Source: Chara braunii
Taxonomy: Eukaryota; Streptophyta; Charophyceae; Charales; Characeae
Direction: 5' to 3'
Assembly: GCA_003427395.1 (NCBI GenBank)
Contig: BFEA01000240.1
Span: 219,088-283,087 of the forward strand
DNA length: 64,000 bases
Of this stretch, positions 1 to 12,200 are shown piece by piece. The position numbers and the translations under genes were made by a program. The stretch's first letter is position 1; each line of letters starts with the position of its first letter. A model generated the notes under the pieces. That model did no database searches, was not told where the DNA came from, and was given only the letters and a program-made list of their open reading frames with translations.

Positions 1-74
1 GAATAGAGTAGAAATGGAAGAAAATAGACAATGGACCAGCTCAAGTAGCCCAACAACCTTCATGGGCACAGAAA

Positions 75-1583
75 GTGAGGGAATCTCTGCAAAACAAAAC
101 ACTAATCATTCAGCGCCCCTCAATTGATCCAACCGAACCTCCTGCAGAAGAATTGAAAGTCCCTCCAAGGAACCTTTCCTTAGCAAGGGCGTATTTCCTC
201 TCGCTCTTCCTTTTCCCATCGGAACAATTAGTTATAGACCAGGGGGGAAGGAAAACTTTAATGAAGTCTTACCCTCATGACAAACTGGCTCAACGTGACC
301 TAGCGTACAGCAAACATGACAGTAATTGGATATTTGATGATGACGCTGCCTATAAATCGGTCAACGACAAGATAAAATATATATGTAAAAAGCTAGAATC
401 GTTGACGGAAAGACCGGAAGGGATAATAAAATTCTTTCTAATTCAACCAATCACCCCCACAGTTTTTACTGTACTAAGCCTTTTCGATAAGGACAAGGAA
501 GGTTGAAAGAGAATGTTCTGGGATCGGTCTGAAGTCAGAATCTATCCATGGCTGTCAAGGAAGGTTGAACCGGAAGAAAAAAGGGAGCAAATGGTGAAGG
601 ATTTCTATTGGGTCGAGTTCAAACACATCCCAATAGAAATCCAAGTTGTCTTCATCCGTGACTTTGGGCAGCAGTATAGGATTGTGGACTTCATCAACCC
701 GCTGCCTTCCTATGTGGCCAAAAGAGATGATTACTTAATGTTGGCTTTGGATCTTCCTGGAGTAGATAATGAAGGATTTCTACTAGGTCGAGTTCAGACA
801 CATCCCAATAGAAATTGAAACTGCCTTCATCCATGACTTTGGGCAACAGTATAGGATTTGGACTTCATGAACCCGCTGCCTTCCTATGTGGCCAAGAGAG
901 ATGATTACTTAATGTTAGCTTTGGATCTTCCTGAAGAACAACTACTTTCACTTGACGACATTATTCCGTTCAAAATGGGAGGGCGGGTTTATCAGATCCA
1001 CACAACCCATAAATTCAGGCCGTGGTGCTTTAAGTGTAAAGCCTATGAACATCTTCACACAGACTATGCATGCCCCCAGCACCCCTAGCATGCGATTCCC
1101 CCTGATCGGCGTCCCAAAAGAGACCCACAAAGACCTAACAGATGAATTTCAGCGGTGTCAGGAGAGATAAGAGTTCTAGGTACCGCCTCTCCTTTCCTCT
1201 TGCTAGCCACTAAATATGGCCGGCGTACAGGGAAACCTCTTATTAAACATGAGATATGTAGATTCATCAAAGACAATCTCCCCCCGGGAAGTACATCTTC
1301 CCTCACCATAATCGAAGGGGACCATCGATTGACAGAGTGGGACGTGTTTCCGAAATACGAAGTCTGCAAACACGTCGACCTCAAATGTCTCAATCAGGAC
1401 TTCTTGATAGAACTACAACAAATGAAGATTAAAGCAAGTAGTTTCTGGTCAGAGACTGACGTTGAAACGTTGCTTGTCCGTCTTCTAAGTCAACGCATTC
1501 TAATGCCAGGAGGCCTGTTGGATCTAGGCCCTTGGCATAAATTCTCAATTGTATCGGATACTCTCACTATAACCCAACCTTAA
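75..1583 (+). pseudogene. LINE ORF1 (nucleic-acid-binding protein), broken
   Basis: Remains of ORF1, the RNA-binding partner protein of a LINE. The first open piece (75-506) holds the conserved N-terminal region with LVIDQGG and VNDKIKYICKKLE. The next pieces (513-818 and 858-1088) carry the block with NPLPSYVAKRDDYLMLALD and a CCHC zinc knuckle spaced C-x2-C-x4-H-x6-C (CFKCKAYEH, at about 1030-1075). The C-terminal block (1155-1583) matches the end of ORF1 in the other copies. Frameshifts and stops separate the pieces, and a 176-bp tandem duplication disrupts the middle. The Pro-rich linker seen in the other copies between zinc knuckle and C-terminal block is missing here, so this ORF1 is also internally deleted near 1088-1155. 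Confidence 0.8.
600..931 (+). repeat. Tandem duplication inside ORF1 (about 176 bp, 2 units)
   Basis: The segment starting GATTTCTATTGGGTCGAGTT at about 600 recurs at about 776 with a few substitutions. Both units encode the NPLPSYVAKRDDY block. The duplication adds a frameshift and stop between the units and is private to this copy. Confidence 0.8.
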
Positions 1584-4251
1584 GTCTGTTTTGTTGTTGA
1601 GACCGTTTTGAGACCGTTGATATGGAAAAGTTTTCGGTAGTTGATGCCTTATATAATAAGGATAAAACCTGAAAATCCATTAAAAAACAAACAGACTTGG
1701 ATCTGAGATCTCTGAATGTCAATTACTACATAAAAAGGGTGATAAATGTAATATTCGCAATTACAGGTTCATCACACTGTTCGCTGTGGTATATAAACTC
1801 ATATGAAAAACTCTGACGAATCGTTTAAACAAAATTATAACTGATATAATTCATCCCTCTCAAACGGGCTTTATTCAAGGAATGAATATTCATGATAATA
1901 TTTTATTAATTAATGAGTTAATTAAGCTCTCACGTCAATCTAAGCATAATGCTGCCTTTATTTTTATAGATTTTGAGAAAACATATGATCACGTAGATTG
2001 ATTCTTCCTTGATAAATGCCTCGACACATTTAACTGCGGGCTGGATTTCAGAAGGTAGATTAAGATCCTACATGAGAATGCTACTACGAGAGTCATGGTC
2101 AATGGTGATGTGGCTCCCCCTATATCGTTGCAGAGATTAGTAAGGCAAGGGGATCTAGTCTCCCCATTCCTTTTTGTAATCATTATGAAAGTTGTCGCAG
2201 CTAACATCCGTCAACACAAAGACATAAGGCGTATTTAAGTTGCTTTCATCCCTAAGGAAGCCATACCAGTTTGCTCTCGATTTTGTAAACTGGATGAATT
2301 TTGTAAACTTTCTGACATGAGGGTAAACTGGGGAAACAAAACACTTGGTTAGTGAATTTACTATCAAGGAGGTAGGCTACCGGAAAAGACAATGATCAAA
2401 TGACGCTCTCCTGAAACACCAATTAGAGTCCTAGGGATATCCCTTTCAGCGTTAGGCAAACCAGCTTTCAATAATGTTGTGATCATACAACATGCACATT
2501 CAAAACCAGAATTATGGAAAAACGAACACACCTCGTTGTTGGGTAGAACACTAGCTATTTACAATGTGGTTTTGACCTGGCTCTGGATAAAGTAACCATA
2601 AAAGTATTACAAAGACAATTAGCATCCTTCCTTTGACGTCGTAATCATGAATGTGAAAACGCCATTAGTAGGGTGACATGGTGATCTATTATCCAACCCA
2701 AATCTAAAGGCGGTCTAGGCGTTATTGATCCCAACACCCAAGCGATGACTTTGTCCATACAGTGGCTTAAGCGCCTCCTATTCAATCCCCAGACCCCTTG
2801 GAGCAAGTTGGCCTGTGAACAAATAAGAAGACTAGCTACCCCCACTGCATAGGTAGTTGACCCCCTCATGTGGCTGCAAAATCGATTATGGTCACTCCCG
2901 AGGGGCACTTCAACAGTACTCCAAAATCTGGAACTCTCTGACCGCCAAGCCGCCAGGGCTGATCTAGGTAGAGATCCGATTTGGATTGATCTGTTAAGAA
3001 CATGGAGGAAATTACCTCTCACAGATAAGACGGCACCTGAAAGATGGGAAGAGGTATCTCAACAACCACTATCCAACAACACACTCATCAAAGACTCCCA
3101 AGGCTGTACCCTTAATTGTTCAGATTGACCTTGGAAATGGTGGATAAAAAATGGAATTACACGCATCAGGGACATCTGGAACACTGTGGACAGAGACTAG
3201 ATAGACCCGTCGATTATTCATGGAAGACTAAGATACTGCCACCATCAGAAAATAACTCTAGAACAAATAATTGACAATAGTTCCCTTGGAATTGGTCAGA
3301 ATTCTAAGAAAAGGACTCACTCTTACCCCAAGCGATTGGGTGTCCATATCTGATCAACCAGGATTGGTGGGAAATGTAGTTGAAGTCGCACTACAGGAGA
3401 TATTTTGATGTCTATATTTGATATGGGAGAGGATGGATACCTAAAGTCAAGACTACAGCAACAAACTGGATGGTTCCAGAAGGATAGACTATTTAGGATC
3501 AGGGTCCTAATGATCAAGGAAAAATGACTGGCCTATAAACCGGACACTCCCATTTCCCACCTCCCCTTAGATCCGGTATGCTGGTCCTGGTCTTCTGCGA
3601 CAACCATAAGAGGTTCTCACACCAGGATGCTTCACACACTGTCAGTCAAGTCCACTTGCAGGATGCTTCGTCCCAAGGTAAATATAAAGGATAAAATAGA
3701 AGACCGATGGATGAAACACCTAAATGTAAGCAAAGAAGAGTTGCGACCACTCAAGTGGTTCCATTCCATCAAATCTAGACCTGCCAAAATGGCATCGCTG
3801 CAGTGGCAAATCACTCATCGCTACTTACCCACTAATGATTGGATCATTGACAGAACCTCGCTCGAAAAAAAAAAGAATAGCCCTACCCTGATGTAAGTTC
3901 TGCAAATCAGCCTTCCCTTCCAAACTAATCCCGGAAACTATAGAACATATTTTCTTGCAATGTCCAGGTTCTGTATGGCTATGGCGCTCGTGGGACAGGA
4001 TTTTGAACCATGTAGAAACACCCCTCCCCTGACCATGGAATTAGAAAGCTCTTCTGCTCGGGACCTGGAACCCGATCCAAGTGGATAAATTCACATCCAA
4101 TCTATTTACAATCGGAAGAACAGCGGTCATTTGGGCATTATGGACTCGTAGGTGTACTTATGAGATGGAAGGCGCCAGGATTGATGGTCCCGAATTTACA
4201 AAAACCATTAAGCATTAAATCCAAGTAGAAATTACTGCTGGATGGGAACAA

Positions 4252-4420
4252 ACCCCACCAGGGGAAATGTCAAGTGGTTCAAGGCAGAATAGTTTAGTAG
4301 GTTAGAACAGCGGAATCATAATTCGCATGTCGGGGGTTCGAATCCCTCTTCCGCCAGTCGTTTATCTATGCTTTCTTCAAGCTTATATATACTACACGAT
4401 ACGCTTGAATTCTCCAATTT
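4252..4420 (+). other. Non-LINE insertion carrying a tRNA
   Basis: Compared with the other family-A copies, the ORF2 C-terminal coding sequence stops matching after GATGGGAACAA (about 4251) and resumes at TGAAGGGAAAACTCC (4421). The roughly 169 bp in between is unrelated to the LINE and contains one complete tRNA fold plus short flanks. There is no poly-A and no obvious target-site duplication. This fits a DNA patch captured during break repair rather than a TPRT insertion. Confidence 0.7.
4283..4356 (+). tRNA. tRNA-Met (CAT) or organelle-derived tRNA-Met copy
   Basis: A full cloverleaf can be folded by eye. The acceptor stem is GGCAGAA with TTCCGCC (one A-C mismatch), followed by discriminator A. 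The D arm is GTTT/GAAC with an AGTAGGTTA loop. The anticodon stem is GCGGA/TTCGC with loop ATCATAA, giving anticodon CAT. The variable loop is ATGTC. The T arm is GGGGG/CCCTC with loop TTCGAAT. The A-box-like and B-box (GGTTCGAATCC) elements are intact. It does not resemble the nuclear plant elongator or initiator tRNA-Met I know and looks organelle-type, probably mitochondrial; that origin is an inference. The A-C acceptor mismatch suggests it may be a decaying copy. Confidence 0.8.
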
Positions 4421-4800
4421 TGAAGGGAAAACTCCAATTTCTGAATTCAGAAAAGGACATTAAGCAACACATCAAGACATTTAATCAGAACTGCCTTGGA
4501 GGGGACCAAGGAGGGAAGTTGGGGCAGGTGAAATGGGAAGGAATACAAGAGAGTGGTCAGGTGGTGTTCCCAACAAATTACCGCTTACTTTTCAATGATT
4601 GGAGTAACATTGATTCCATCATCCCAATGAGACCACTATCAGAATTTCCGGACCTTTTTCCTCCTTCTGGACTACCTGTAGTTCCCAAGTCATGGTATGT
4701 GCCTGACTCAGAATAAGTACCAGTGTTCATTCCAGTGCTCCTTTTGAAGGGCTTGCTCTCACTCTTTAAACTCTCACTTAGATAAGTAGGTGGAAGTGGT

Positions 4801-5107
4801 AGGTGGACATGCATATCTTGCGCCCGTTTCTGGGTGAAGAGGCACAGGAGCCAAACCTCCTTATCCTTTCATATCTCTTCCTATCTTTATGCTCACTATC
4901 ATCTAATCAGAAGGGACGCTGGGCCCGGTTCCCAGCACGAGCTGTACCTTGTCTTTTCAAGTGCTAAAAGTGCTAGGTGGACATGCATATCTTGCGCCCG
5001 TTTCTGGGTGAAGAGGCACAGGCGCCAAACCTCCTTATCCTTTCATCTCTTCCTATCTTTATGCTCACTATCATCTAATCAGAAGGGACGCTGGGCCCGG
5101 TTCCCAG
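4801..5107 (+). repeat. Tandem duplication of the LINE 3' UTR end (174-bp period)
   Basis: AGGTGGACATGCATATCTTG begins at 4801 and again at 4975. Both units run through the GGGTGAAGAGGCACAGG segment to the terminal stem-loop GCTGGGCCCGGTTCCCAGC. The second unit is cut by the N gap at 5108. Confidence 0.85.
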
Positions 5108-5345
5108 NNNNNNNNNNNNNNNNNNNNNNNNNNNNNNNNNNNNNNNNNNNNNNNNNNNNNNNNNNNNNNNNNNNNNNNNNNNNNNNNNNNNNNNNNNNNN
5201 NNNNNNNNNNNNNNNNNNNNNNNNNNNNNNNNNNNNNNNNNNNNNNNNNNNNNNNNNNNNNNNNNNNNNNNNNNNNNNNNNNNNNNNNNNNNNNNNNNNN
5301 NNNNNNNNNNNNNNNNNNNNNNNNNNNNNNNNNNNNNNNNNNNNN
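5108..5345. other. Assembly gap (238 N)
   Basis: A run of N. It falls inside a tandemly duplicated LINE 3' end, so the gap probably reflects collapse or failure at further repeat units. Confidence 0.99.
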
Positions 5346-5821
5346 GATTTTCATCACTGTCTGGAGATGCCACAAGGATAGTAGTGCTGTGGGACTGTAA
5401 AAGTTTTTCTCAGGCAAATCAGAGTAGCTCATTAGGTTAACCCATAGGAAATATGTGACAAGGGGCTGCAGACACCTGGAACTGAGATCAGACTAAAGAG
5501 CCAAATGATAGACAGACACAACAAGCAAGGTTCCAGGCAGGGGCTGAGTTCATAGGAAGAAGGAGCGCCAGAAGTAGGCAGGGAATGAAGCAGCCCGGAG
5601 CAAAAGGTGCTCTATGACAGTGACTGGCAATGGCCACAGCCCCAGCGAAGCTCTGTACTAGTAAGATGTATCCAAGTGACGCTGGACCCAGTTTCCAGCA
5701 GGTGCCTCTCCCCACCAATAGAAGGAGCAACCTGACAGGCGAAGCCTCAATTCTGGTGGTTCTCTTACCACCACTGGAATAGAGGCCTTGCAAAAGGGCT
5801 TTAAAAAAAAAGAAGAAAAAA
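5346..5821 (+). mobile_element. LINE 3' end with type-I terminal hairpin and poly-A
   Basis: 3' UTR-type sequence ending in the shared module: stem-loop GCTGGACCCAGTTTCCAGC (5681-5699), CCCCACCAATAGAAGGAG, then the long hairpin CCTCAATTCTGG...CCACTGGAATAGAGG (about 5746-5786), and an A-rich tail from 5804. The 5' part enters from the gap, so its length is unknown. Confidence 0.75.
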
Positions 5822-6117
5822 GGATGTGAGGGACTGTCTCTTTCTTAAAGCCAAAACAGCAAAAAAGAGGCCACAAGGGATAGCTGTGTGAAGTGTGGTG
5901 GCAGCGGAGAAAAGGACAAAAAAGGGGGTGCATCACCACCGGTTTCATTGGACTTTCATTGGCTGAACTTCAGCACTCTGTAGACCCCCCTATCAATGGT
6001 TGAAGCCATGATCTATGTGGATCTTCAAGGGGACTACTACCAGCCACCCATCCCGATCAACTACCCTAGAGGTGATAAGAGCACCACAAAGGTTGGAGGC
6101 CTTCTGGAGAGAGCTGT
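5822..6117. other. No recognisable gene
   Basis: Intergenic sequence between LINE tails. The open frame starting at 5996 has no recognisable domain and runs into the reversed LINE tail that follows, so I regard it as chance. Confidence 0.5.
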
Positions 6118-6172
6118 CTCCAATCTATTCGTGGGGAGCAGCACGTGTTGGAATACCGTGCTGAATCCTGGG
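6118..6172 (-). repeat. Degraded LINE 3' terminal module
   Basis: CCAATCTATTCGTGGGGAGC followed by AGCACGTGTTGGAATACCGTG matches, in reverse, the subfamily module seen intact at 15001-15056. The stem has lost pairing, which indicates an old copy. Confidence 0.6.
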
Positions 6173-6339
6173 CTTCACGGCCCTAAATGTGAATCCATCA
6201 GGGCTGACAGTCGATTTCTCCAGGCCTTTATCATAGCACAGGGACTAACGGATGCCTACTGTACGCTGCACCTGGAAACATCGGTTCACCTGGCACGGTT
6301 CACAGTCCCCTCCGTGTTGCAGAAGGCTATATTTTTTTT

Positions 6340-6530
6340 CTCATGCAGGGCAAGCCATAGGTTACCAGGATTTTACCATGATTCTCGTGCAGGCTTCCAA
6401 TGGCCTGCCTGAATGCACCATGATTTTGCCCTGTATGTACCAGGATTGCCATGATTTTAGCATGAATTTTTCTCAGCAATCATGGGACCACTGGATCAGG
6501 GTCCCGTGGTATGGTCCCATGATTGCTGAG
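6340..6530. repeat. Perfect 19-bp inverted repeat in a CCATGATT-rich tract
   Basis: CTCAGCAATCATGGGACCA at 6472-6490 is exactly the reverse complement of 6512-6530, with a 21-nt loop. To the left lie degenerate repeats of ACCAGGATT and CCATGATT (6370-6470). It could be the tip of a fold-back element; no target duplication was recognised. Confidence 0.8.
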
Positions 6531-7199
6531 CTCAAAATCTCTCAGCAGGAAAAGTTCAGCCTTTCATATTTTAAACCACCAGTACTTGGCCCGGCTATCA
6601 GCCGCGGGGAAAAAAAAGTAGAAACGTTTCTAGTCGGATGAATTTGGGCGCTCCTGTAGTAGCCCATACGTTTCCTAAAATTGTGGCACGTTAACGGGCA
6701 CGACTCTAGGAAGTTCTGGTGGCTTAAACTGAATGTGCCTCCCCTCCAAGTTCGGGAGGGGATTCACTGGATACAGAACAATTTGCGGCAATGGGAACAA
6801 GGGAGGCATCTCTTCGAATCTGACGCGGAGTTCGCAAACAAAAAAAAAAATTATGACGAGGACTGGACAGAAGTGGGTTCCATATAGTGCAAGGATCATT
6901 GAACAATATCTCCCTCATGAATTTCAAAGCACGCAGCGGGTTGGTTGGTGTTATGTGGCCTGGTGGTACGAAGGACCACCCAAAAGCAAAAAAGCCGTTA
7001 AAAAAATAAAACTAGTTCCAAAAGAAACCTGCGCCAGACGACCTGGGCCCCGCGACAGTACAGCAAAAGAATGTTCCAATGGCCAAATGGACGTTTCAAG
7101 TTCCATAGTGCCGGACAACCTCGACCACACAACAACGGGGGAAAAACAAGTTCCGATGCCCAAATAGAAACCTGCGCCAGACGGTGACCAATGCCTTCG
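6531..7199. other. No recognisable gene
   Basis: Open frames here are short and show no domain I recognise. GAAACCTGCGCCAGACG occurs twice (about 7027 and 7167), and TTAAACCACCAGTAC at about 6572 recurs elsewhere in the window. Confidence 0.4.
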
Positions 7200-7204
7200 G
7201 CATT

Positions 7205-7420
7205 AGCCTCGGCGAGGCGCTGGTCGCTGTTGGGAGGTGTGGTGCTGGTTGCTCATGAGTGGCGAGGCACTGGCTACCGACAGGTGGCGAGGTGCTGGCC
7301 TTTTGAGAGGGACGAGGCACTGGTTTTCCACACGTGGAGAGGCGCTGGCGGCTTTCAAAGGGCGAGGCGCTGGCTGCTGGTGGGTAAACACGAGCGGGCG
7401 AGCGTGCTGGTGATGTGGCG
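7205..7420 (+). repeat. Degenerate GC-rich tandem repeat (GGCGAGGCGCTGG)
   Basis: GGCGAGGCGCTGG and close variants occur at about 7213, 7261, 7286, 7311, 7338, 7361 and 7399, with irregular 23-48-bp spacing. The open frames across it on both strands simply translate the repeat. Confidence 0.65.
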
Positions 7421-7756
7421 CGGGGGTAGGAGGTTGCACTTGACGCACGCGCAGAAACCAGAGGTGCTAGGCCACGCCACGTCATGGGCTGACATGGCAT
7501 CTGGTCTGAGTCACAGGAAGAAGGGAGAGTGGTGGCGACAGCTGCTGCTCGATCATTCTTCTGGTGACTTCCGCATGTACTCCATATCCAACGCCCCAGC
7601 AGGAGGCTTTTTTTGCTCAAGCGAGTTGGCGCAAGCGAACAGTCGGTGGAGGAACGCAGAGTTAACCCCATGGAGACTGAAGTGTGTTGGACGACGGACT
7701 AGAATGGAGCGCAAAGTGCGAGGGTTATCATATGATTGGAGTGTGTGGAGGGAGAT

Positions 7757-8469
7757 CATCAGGGAGCTATTCGTCAGCATTATCACAGCGCTGACCATCA
7801 TTATCAACAGGGAGGTCATCATCTAGGATGCAGCTGTTCTTCATCAGGAGGTCATCATTAGTGGAGCTCCTCTTCATCAAGGAGGTCATCATTAGGGGAG
7901 CTGCTCTTCATCAGGGAGGTCATCATTAGGGGAGCTGCTTGTCATCAAGTTGTTTCCTTGTTCTATTGTTTGTTTTGTCTCTTGCAGGTTATCATCATCT
8001 TAGTATTGCTGCTGGGAGGTTATTATCTTCATCAACATTTTTTGTTCCATACGATGCTGATCGTCATCATCTTCTTCATACTGCCGGACGCTCATAGCAC
8101 AATGGCGAAAAGAAAACAAAAAAGCTTCATTGCGCAGTGCGCTGCTGTCATCATCGTGCGCTTCTAGGACGTCGTAAATTCAATCATTCCGCACGACACT
8201 CCTCGCCATCTTGACATTGATTGTTGACATCATCAGGGTGTGGTGGGTCTTCCTCATCACTGCGCTGCTTCTTCTCATTAACCTATTCATTAGTCTCTTC
8301 ATCCTAGGGCACTTCTCACCGTCCTCATCTCATCGAGTTTTCCGTTCTCATCAACTTCATCAACCATTATCATCATCATTATCATCATCATTATAATCAA
8401 CCTCTCAATTCAACTTCATCAACCATTATCATCATCATTATCATCATCATTATAATCAACCTCTCAATT
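7757..8469 (+). repeat. CATCAT/TCA-rich tandem repeats
   Basis: GGAGGTCATCAT units start at 7811, 7847, 7881 and 7915 (34-36-bp period). A second repeat is an exact 59-bp tandem pair, 8352-8410 and 8411-8469, made mainly of ATCATCATT triplets. The span between is rich in TCATCATC. No coding sequence is supported. Confidence 0.8.
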
Positions 8470-8967
8470 CTTACTTCCCTGTTCTTTTCTATTCTTGAGG
8501 TTGTAAATATCCTCCCCACAAGGTTGCTGACGTGGAGGGCATGATGGATTGAGTGGGGAGAGCTCTTTTCTGCAGGGGAAACACAAGGCGGAAAGTGTTT
8601 GCCGATAAGGAATAAGGGCGAACAAGGGGGCCTGTCTAACTCTGGGGCTGGGAGAGATGGAAGGCGGAACATCATCTACTAGCGGTGGCAGATTAGGACA
8701 GAGATAGCTTGAGGTAGGTTTTTTGGGGGAACAACCTTCTCTGAGGGGAGTAGGGTAGAGGGAGGCTTTCCTATTGTTGGGGCTGTGAGGAACCGTTCAA
8801 CAACAGAGTGGTTCTGATTAGCGGAGGCAGCAAGCAAGAGGAGGGGTGGTAAGAGGGGAAATCATCCGCATCAACATCATCATCCTTATCATCATCATCA
8901 TCATCATCATCATCAGATTGGTTGTTTGCTCAGGATCCCACTATTATCAGATCCGAATTCTTAGTTG
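8470..8967. other. No recognisable gene; (CAT)n microsatellite at 8870-8922
   Basis: G-rich unannotated sequence followed by a run of CAT/ATC triplets. It ends at the 3' poly-A (poly-T on this strand) of the LINE to the right. Confidence 0.6.
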
Positions 8968-9299
8968 TTTTTTTTTTTTTTTTTTTTAAGGACCCGGTGC
9001 CCAAGGCTGATATTACCAATGTGAAGATTGAGGCCGGGGTCCTCACAGTCTACCCGGAAGTAACCAAATAGAGCATGCTGAGAACAGATCTCAGCTTTCC
9101 TCATATAAGAATGATGATGAAAATATAAGCCAAGAAATCCTGCGCAATTGCTCTGATGACCATTGACCAACAGGAAGGACAGTAAAGTGAGCTAGTTTAG
9201 TGTCTCTTCACCCTTACAGGCGCCAAAAAACCTTGACTATCAAGCACTTTACCAGTTGTTTCCATCGGGCCTGTAACTAATAACCCCTTCTTTACAATT

Positions 9300-12200
9300 C
9301 TAGGGATGACTATCCAAACCAAGCAGCAGGCACAAGACAATTACTTGGGGGGGGGAAGAAATCAGGAAATTCAGAGAAGGGTCTAAAAGGGATAGAGGGA
9401 TCAACAGTAGTCCAATCATTAAAGATAATCCGGTAATTCCTCTTAATTGGTTCCTGAGCATTAGCGTGTCCACCTTCCCAAAGTACTTTCCCCAGCCTCC
9501 CACCCTGGTCACCTCCCAGCCAACTTCTGTTAAATTGATTAATATGGAGTCAGATCTCGCTATGTACTGATAGGAACTGGATTCTTTCCTTAACATATTC
9601 CCATTTGATAATTAATTCAGTTTGAATCTGCTGTTTGATGGTTTCAGTGAATTACGGTCCGTCCAAACGTGCACCTTCCATTTCATAAGTACATCTTCTT
9701 GTCCAAATCGCCCATATGATCGTCCTCCTTCCTATTAAGAATATATTGAATGTGAAGTCGTTCACTTGGTCCGGATGCCATGATTCCAATAGGAGGGCTT
9801 TCCAATCCCAATGCCAAGGGTGAGAGGTATCCATTTGGTTCCAGATCCCATCCCACCATCTCCAAAGCCAGATTGACCCGGGGCATCGGAGGAAAATATG
9901 CTCTATAGTTTCGGGGATGAGCTTGGATGGAAAAACTGATTTACAAAACTTGCACCATAGGAGGGCAATGCCTTTCTGTTCAAGGGAAGACCTATCAATA
10001 ATCCAATCATTCGTGGGAAGATATCTAATAACAATTTGTCACTGTAGAGAAGCAATTTTGGCAGGTCTAGTTTTAGAAGTTTGAAACTACTCAATACTTC
10101 TCAACTCTTCCTTACTAACATTAAGATTCTTATGCCATCTTTCTTCAATGCGATCCTTTAAGTTTAACCTAGGAAGGAGCATCCTGTAGGATGCTTTGAC
10201 AATGAGGGTGTGTAATTTCCTAGGATGTGAGTGACCTCGTTTCCCAGAAAGTGACCAACACCAATTAAGAGGGTCAAACGGAAGGTGAGAGATGGGGGTA
10301 TCTGATCTAAAAGCAAGCCACTTTTCCTCAATCTTCAGTACGCTAATTCTGAAGAGTTGGTCATATGTACACCATCTAATTTCCTCCTGTTGACCCCGGT
10401 TGAGAATGTCATCATCTTGAATGTGAAAGATTGATAGAATAATTTAATTTGGGTTATGGATTTCAATTATATTACGTACTACGCCTTTTTTGTTATGAAA
10501 AACAACCCAATCACTTTCAATAAGTTTGGGGCCCTTGCGTAGAATTTTGATCCACTCCAGAGGGATTAGATCACTTATCGAATTAAGAGCATTAGTCTGA
10601 TGGTGGCTATATCTTAAATGCTCATGCAGGTCAGTGGCCGAACGCCAATCTCTGCTTTCTTGATTCCATAGATCTCTGACCTGTATAACTCCCCTGTTAA
10701 TCCAACTCTTCCAGGGGGCATCCATAAAGTGCAGAACACACCCTTGGCCATCCCTGATAAACGTGTTGTTGAAAAAGGGTTGGTGACAAACTTCTTCCCA
10801 TCTTGCCGGGGAAACTTTATTTGGGATGGGCATCTTTCTCCAATTTTCAATTAGTGTGACCCAAAATGGATCCTGCCAAAGATCTCTCCTAATTGCCTGT
10901 CTATCTGAGATCTCCTCTTGATTCTGGTCCCCTTGAGAACCTCTAGGTAAAGACCATGCAAGGTTCTTCAGTCACATCAGGGGATCTATGTGACCAGAGA
11001 CCGGAGGAGCTAACCTTTTTATCTGTTCAAGGGCTAGGAAGGACCAAGGAGTATTGAGATTGAATATAAGGTGTTTGATCCACTGGAGAGAGAGAGTTAT
11101 AGCTTGGGTATGGGGATCGATGATCCCAAAGCCCTTTTTGCTTTGGGTTGGATAATGGATGACTAAGCAACTCGGCTTATGATATTGGATCTTTCGTGAT
11201 CCCCACGCCACAAGAAATACGCTATCTGTCTCTTGAAAAGTTTGAGATTACCTTTGTCCAAAGCCGAGAAAACCGATTTATATCATATAGAAGCCAATAT
11301 GATATTACTAATTACGAAAGTTCTACCAAACAGGGATGTATGTTTATCCTTCCACAAATCAAGTTTCAACTTTGCTTTTTGTAGAATCTCTTCATTGGTA
11401 GAGGTGGGTTTACCTGAGACTGACAGGGAAATACTCCTAGAACTCTGATTGGTTCGTTATGAAAGACCCAATTAATGCAGGGAAGTTCAGGGGGTCTCAC
11501 ACCTTGATGATGGATCCACCATCCAAGTGTTTTATTCCCCCAATTGACCTTCATATCAGAGAGTTTACATAATTTGTCTATTAATCTTTTGATGGCTTCT
11601 AAATTTTCATGAGAAACATCAACCATAAGAGAGAGGTCATCAGCAAAGAGAGAGCAAACTAAAACTGCTTCCTCAGGAATAGAGGAGACCCGGATGTGCC
11701 TAATGTCTTTATGATGTCTTATGTTAGCTGTTAGGGTTTCCATAATGATCACAAAGAGAAGAGGTGTAATGTGGTCACCTTGCCTTACTGATCGCTGAAG
11801 TGTGATGGGGGGTGCTACATTTCCATTGACCATGACCCTTGTTGTGGCATTTCTGTGCAAGATATTGATCCATCTCCTAAAGTGTGGCCCAAAATTGAAC
11901 TTCTCCATACATTTATCTAAGAAAAATGAATCCACATGATCATATGCTTTCTCAAAGTCAATAAAGTTGAATGCAGCGTTGTGCTTAGATTGTCGTGAGA
12001 GTTTGATGATCTCATTAATGAACAAAATATTATCATGGATATTTCTTCATTGGATAAATCCAGTTTGCAAAGGGTGAATAATGTTTGCAATGTACTTATT
12101 CAGGCGAATGATGAGAGCTTTTGAGATCAACCTATAAACCACGGTGAGCAGTGTGATAGGTCGGTAGTTTCTAATGTTATATTTGTCACATTTCTTATAA

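Larger units (their letters stand above)
1622..4716 (+). pseudogene. LINE ORF2 (reverse transcriptase), internally deleted
   Basis: ORF2 begins with ATG at 1622 and shares its start block with the other family-A copies (ALYNKDKT, then LRSLNVN). Straight after LRSLNVN, near 1720, it jumps to the RT region (KCNIRNYR), so the whole endonuclease domain is deleted. RT motif A is visible (IDFEKTYDHVD, about 1965-2000), as is the motif B region (VRQGDL, about 2140). The motif C FADD stretch is missing: the sequence jumps from CSRF to DEFCKL near 2280-2300. The C-terminal zf-RVT-type region is at about 3780-3980 (LQWQITHRYLPTNDW, later ETIEHIFLQCP). The end of ORF2 is interrupted by a tRNA-bearing insertion and resumes at about 4421. 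Many stops and frameshifts; non-functional. Confidence 0.85.
1..5107 (+). mobile_element. Family-A LINE copy 1 (decayed, 5' end outside window)
   Basis: Plus-strand non-LTR retrotransposon running from ORF1 (entered at base 1) through ORF2 (stop at 4716) to a 3' UTR with the shared terminal stem-loop at 4918-4936. Every coding domain can be aligned by eye with the minus-strand copies at 8968-17729 and 50456-59981. The copy has stops, frameshifts, a large internal deletion removing the endonuclease, loss of RT motif C, and a tRNA-bearing insertion near 4252-4420. It is a dead copy. The 3' boundary is uncertain because the last 170 bp are tandemly duplicated and run into an assembly gap. Confidence 0.85.

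Noticed and set aside
5996-6412. 138-codon open frame
   Set aside because: It overlaps a reversed LINE tail and a CCATGATT repeat tract and has no recognisable domain.
7203-7671. Open frames of 80-210 codons across the GC-rich repeat
   Set aside because: Open on both strands because of the short GC-rich repeat; no domain and no conserved start.
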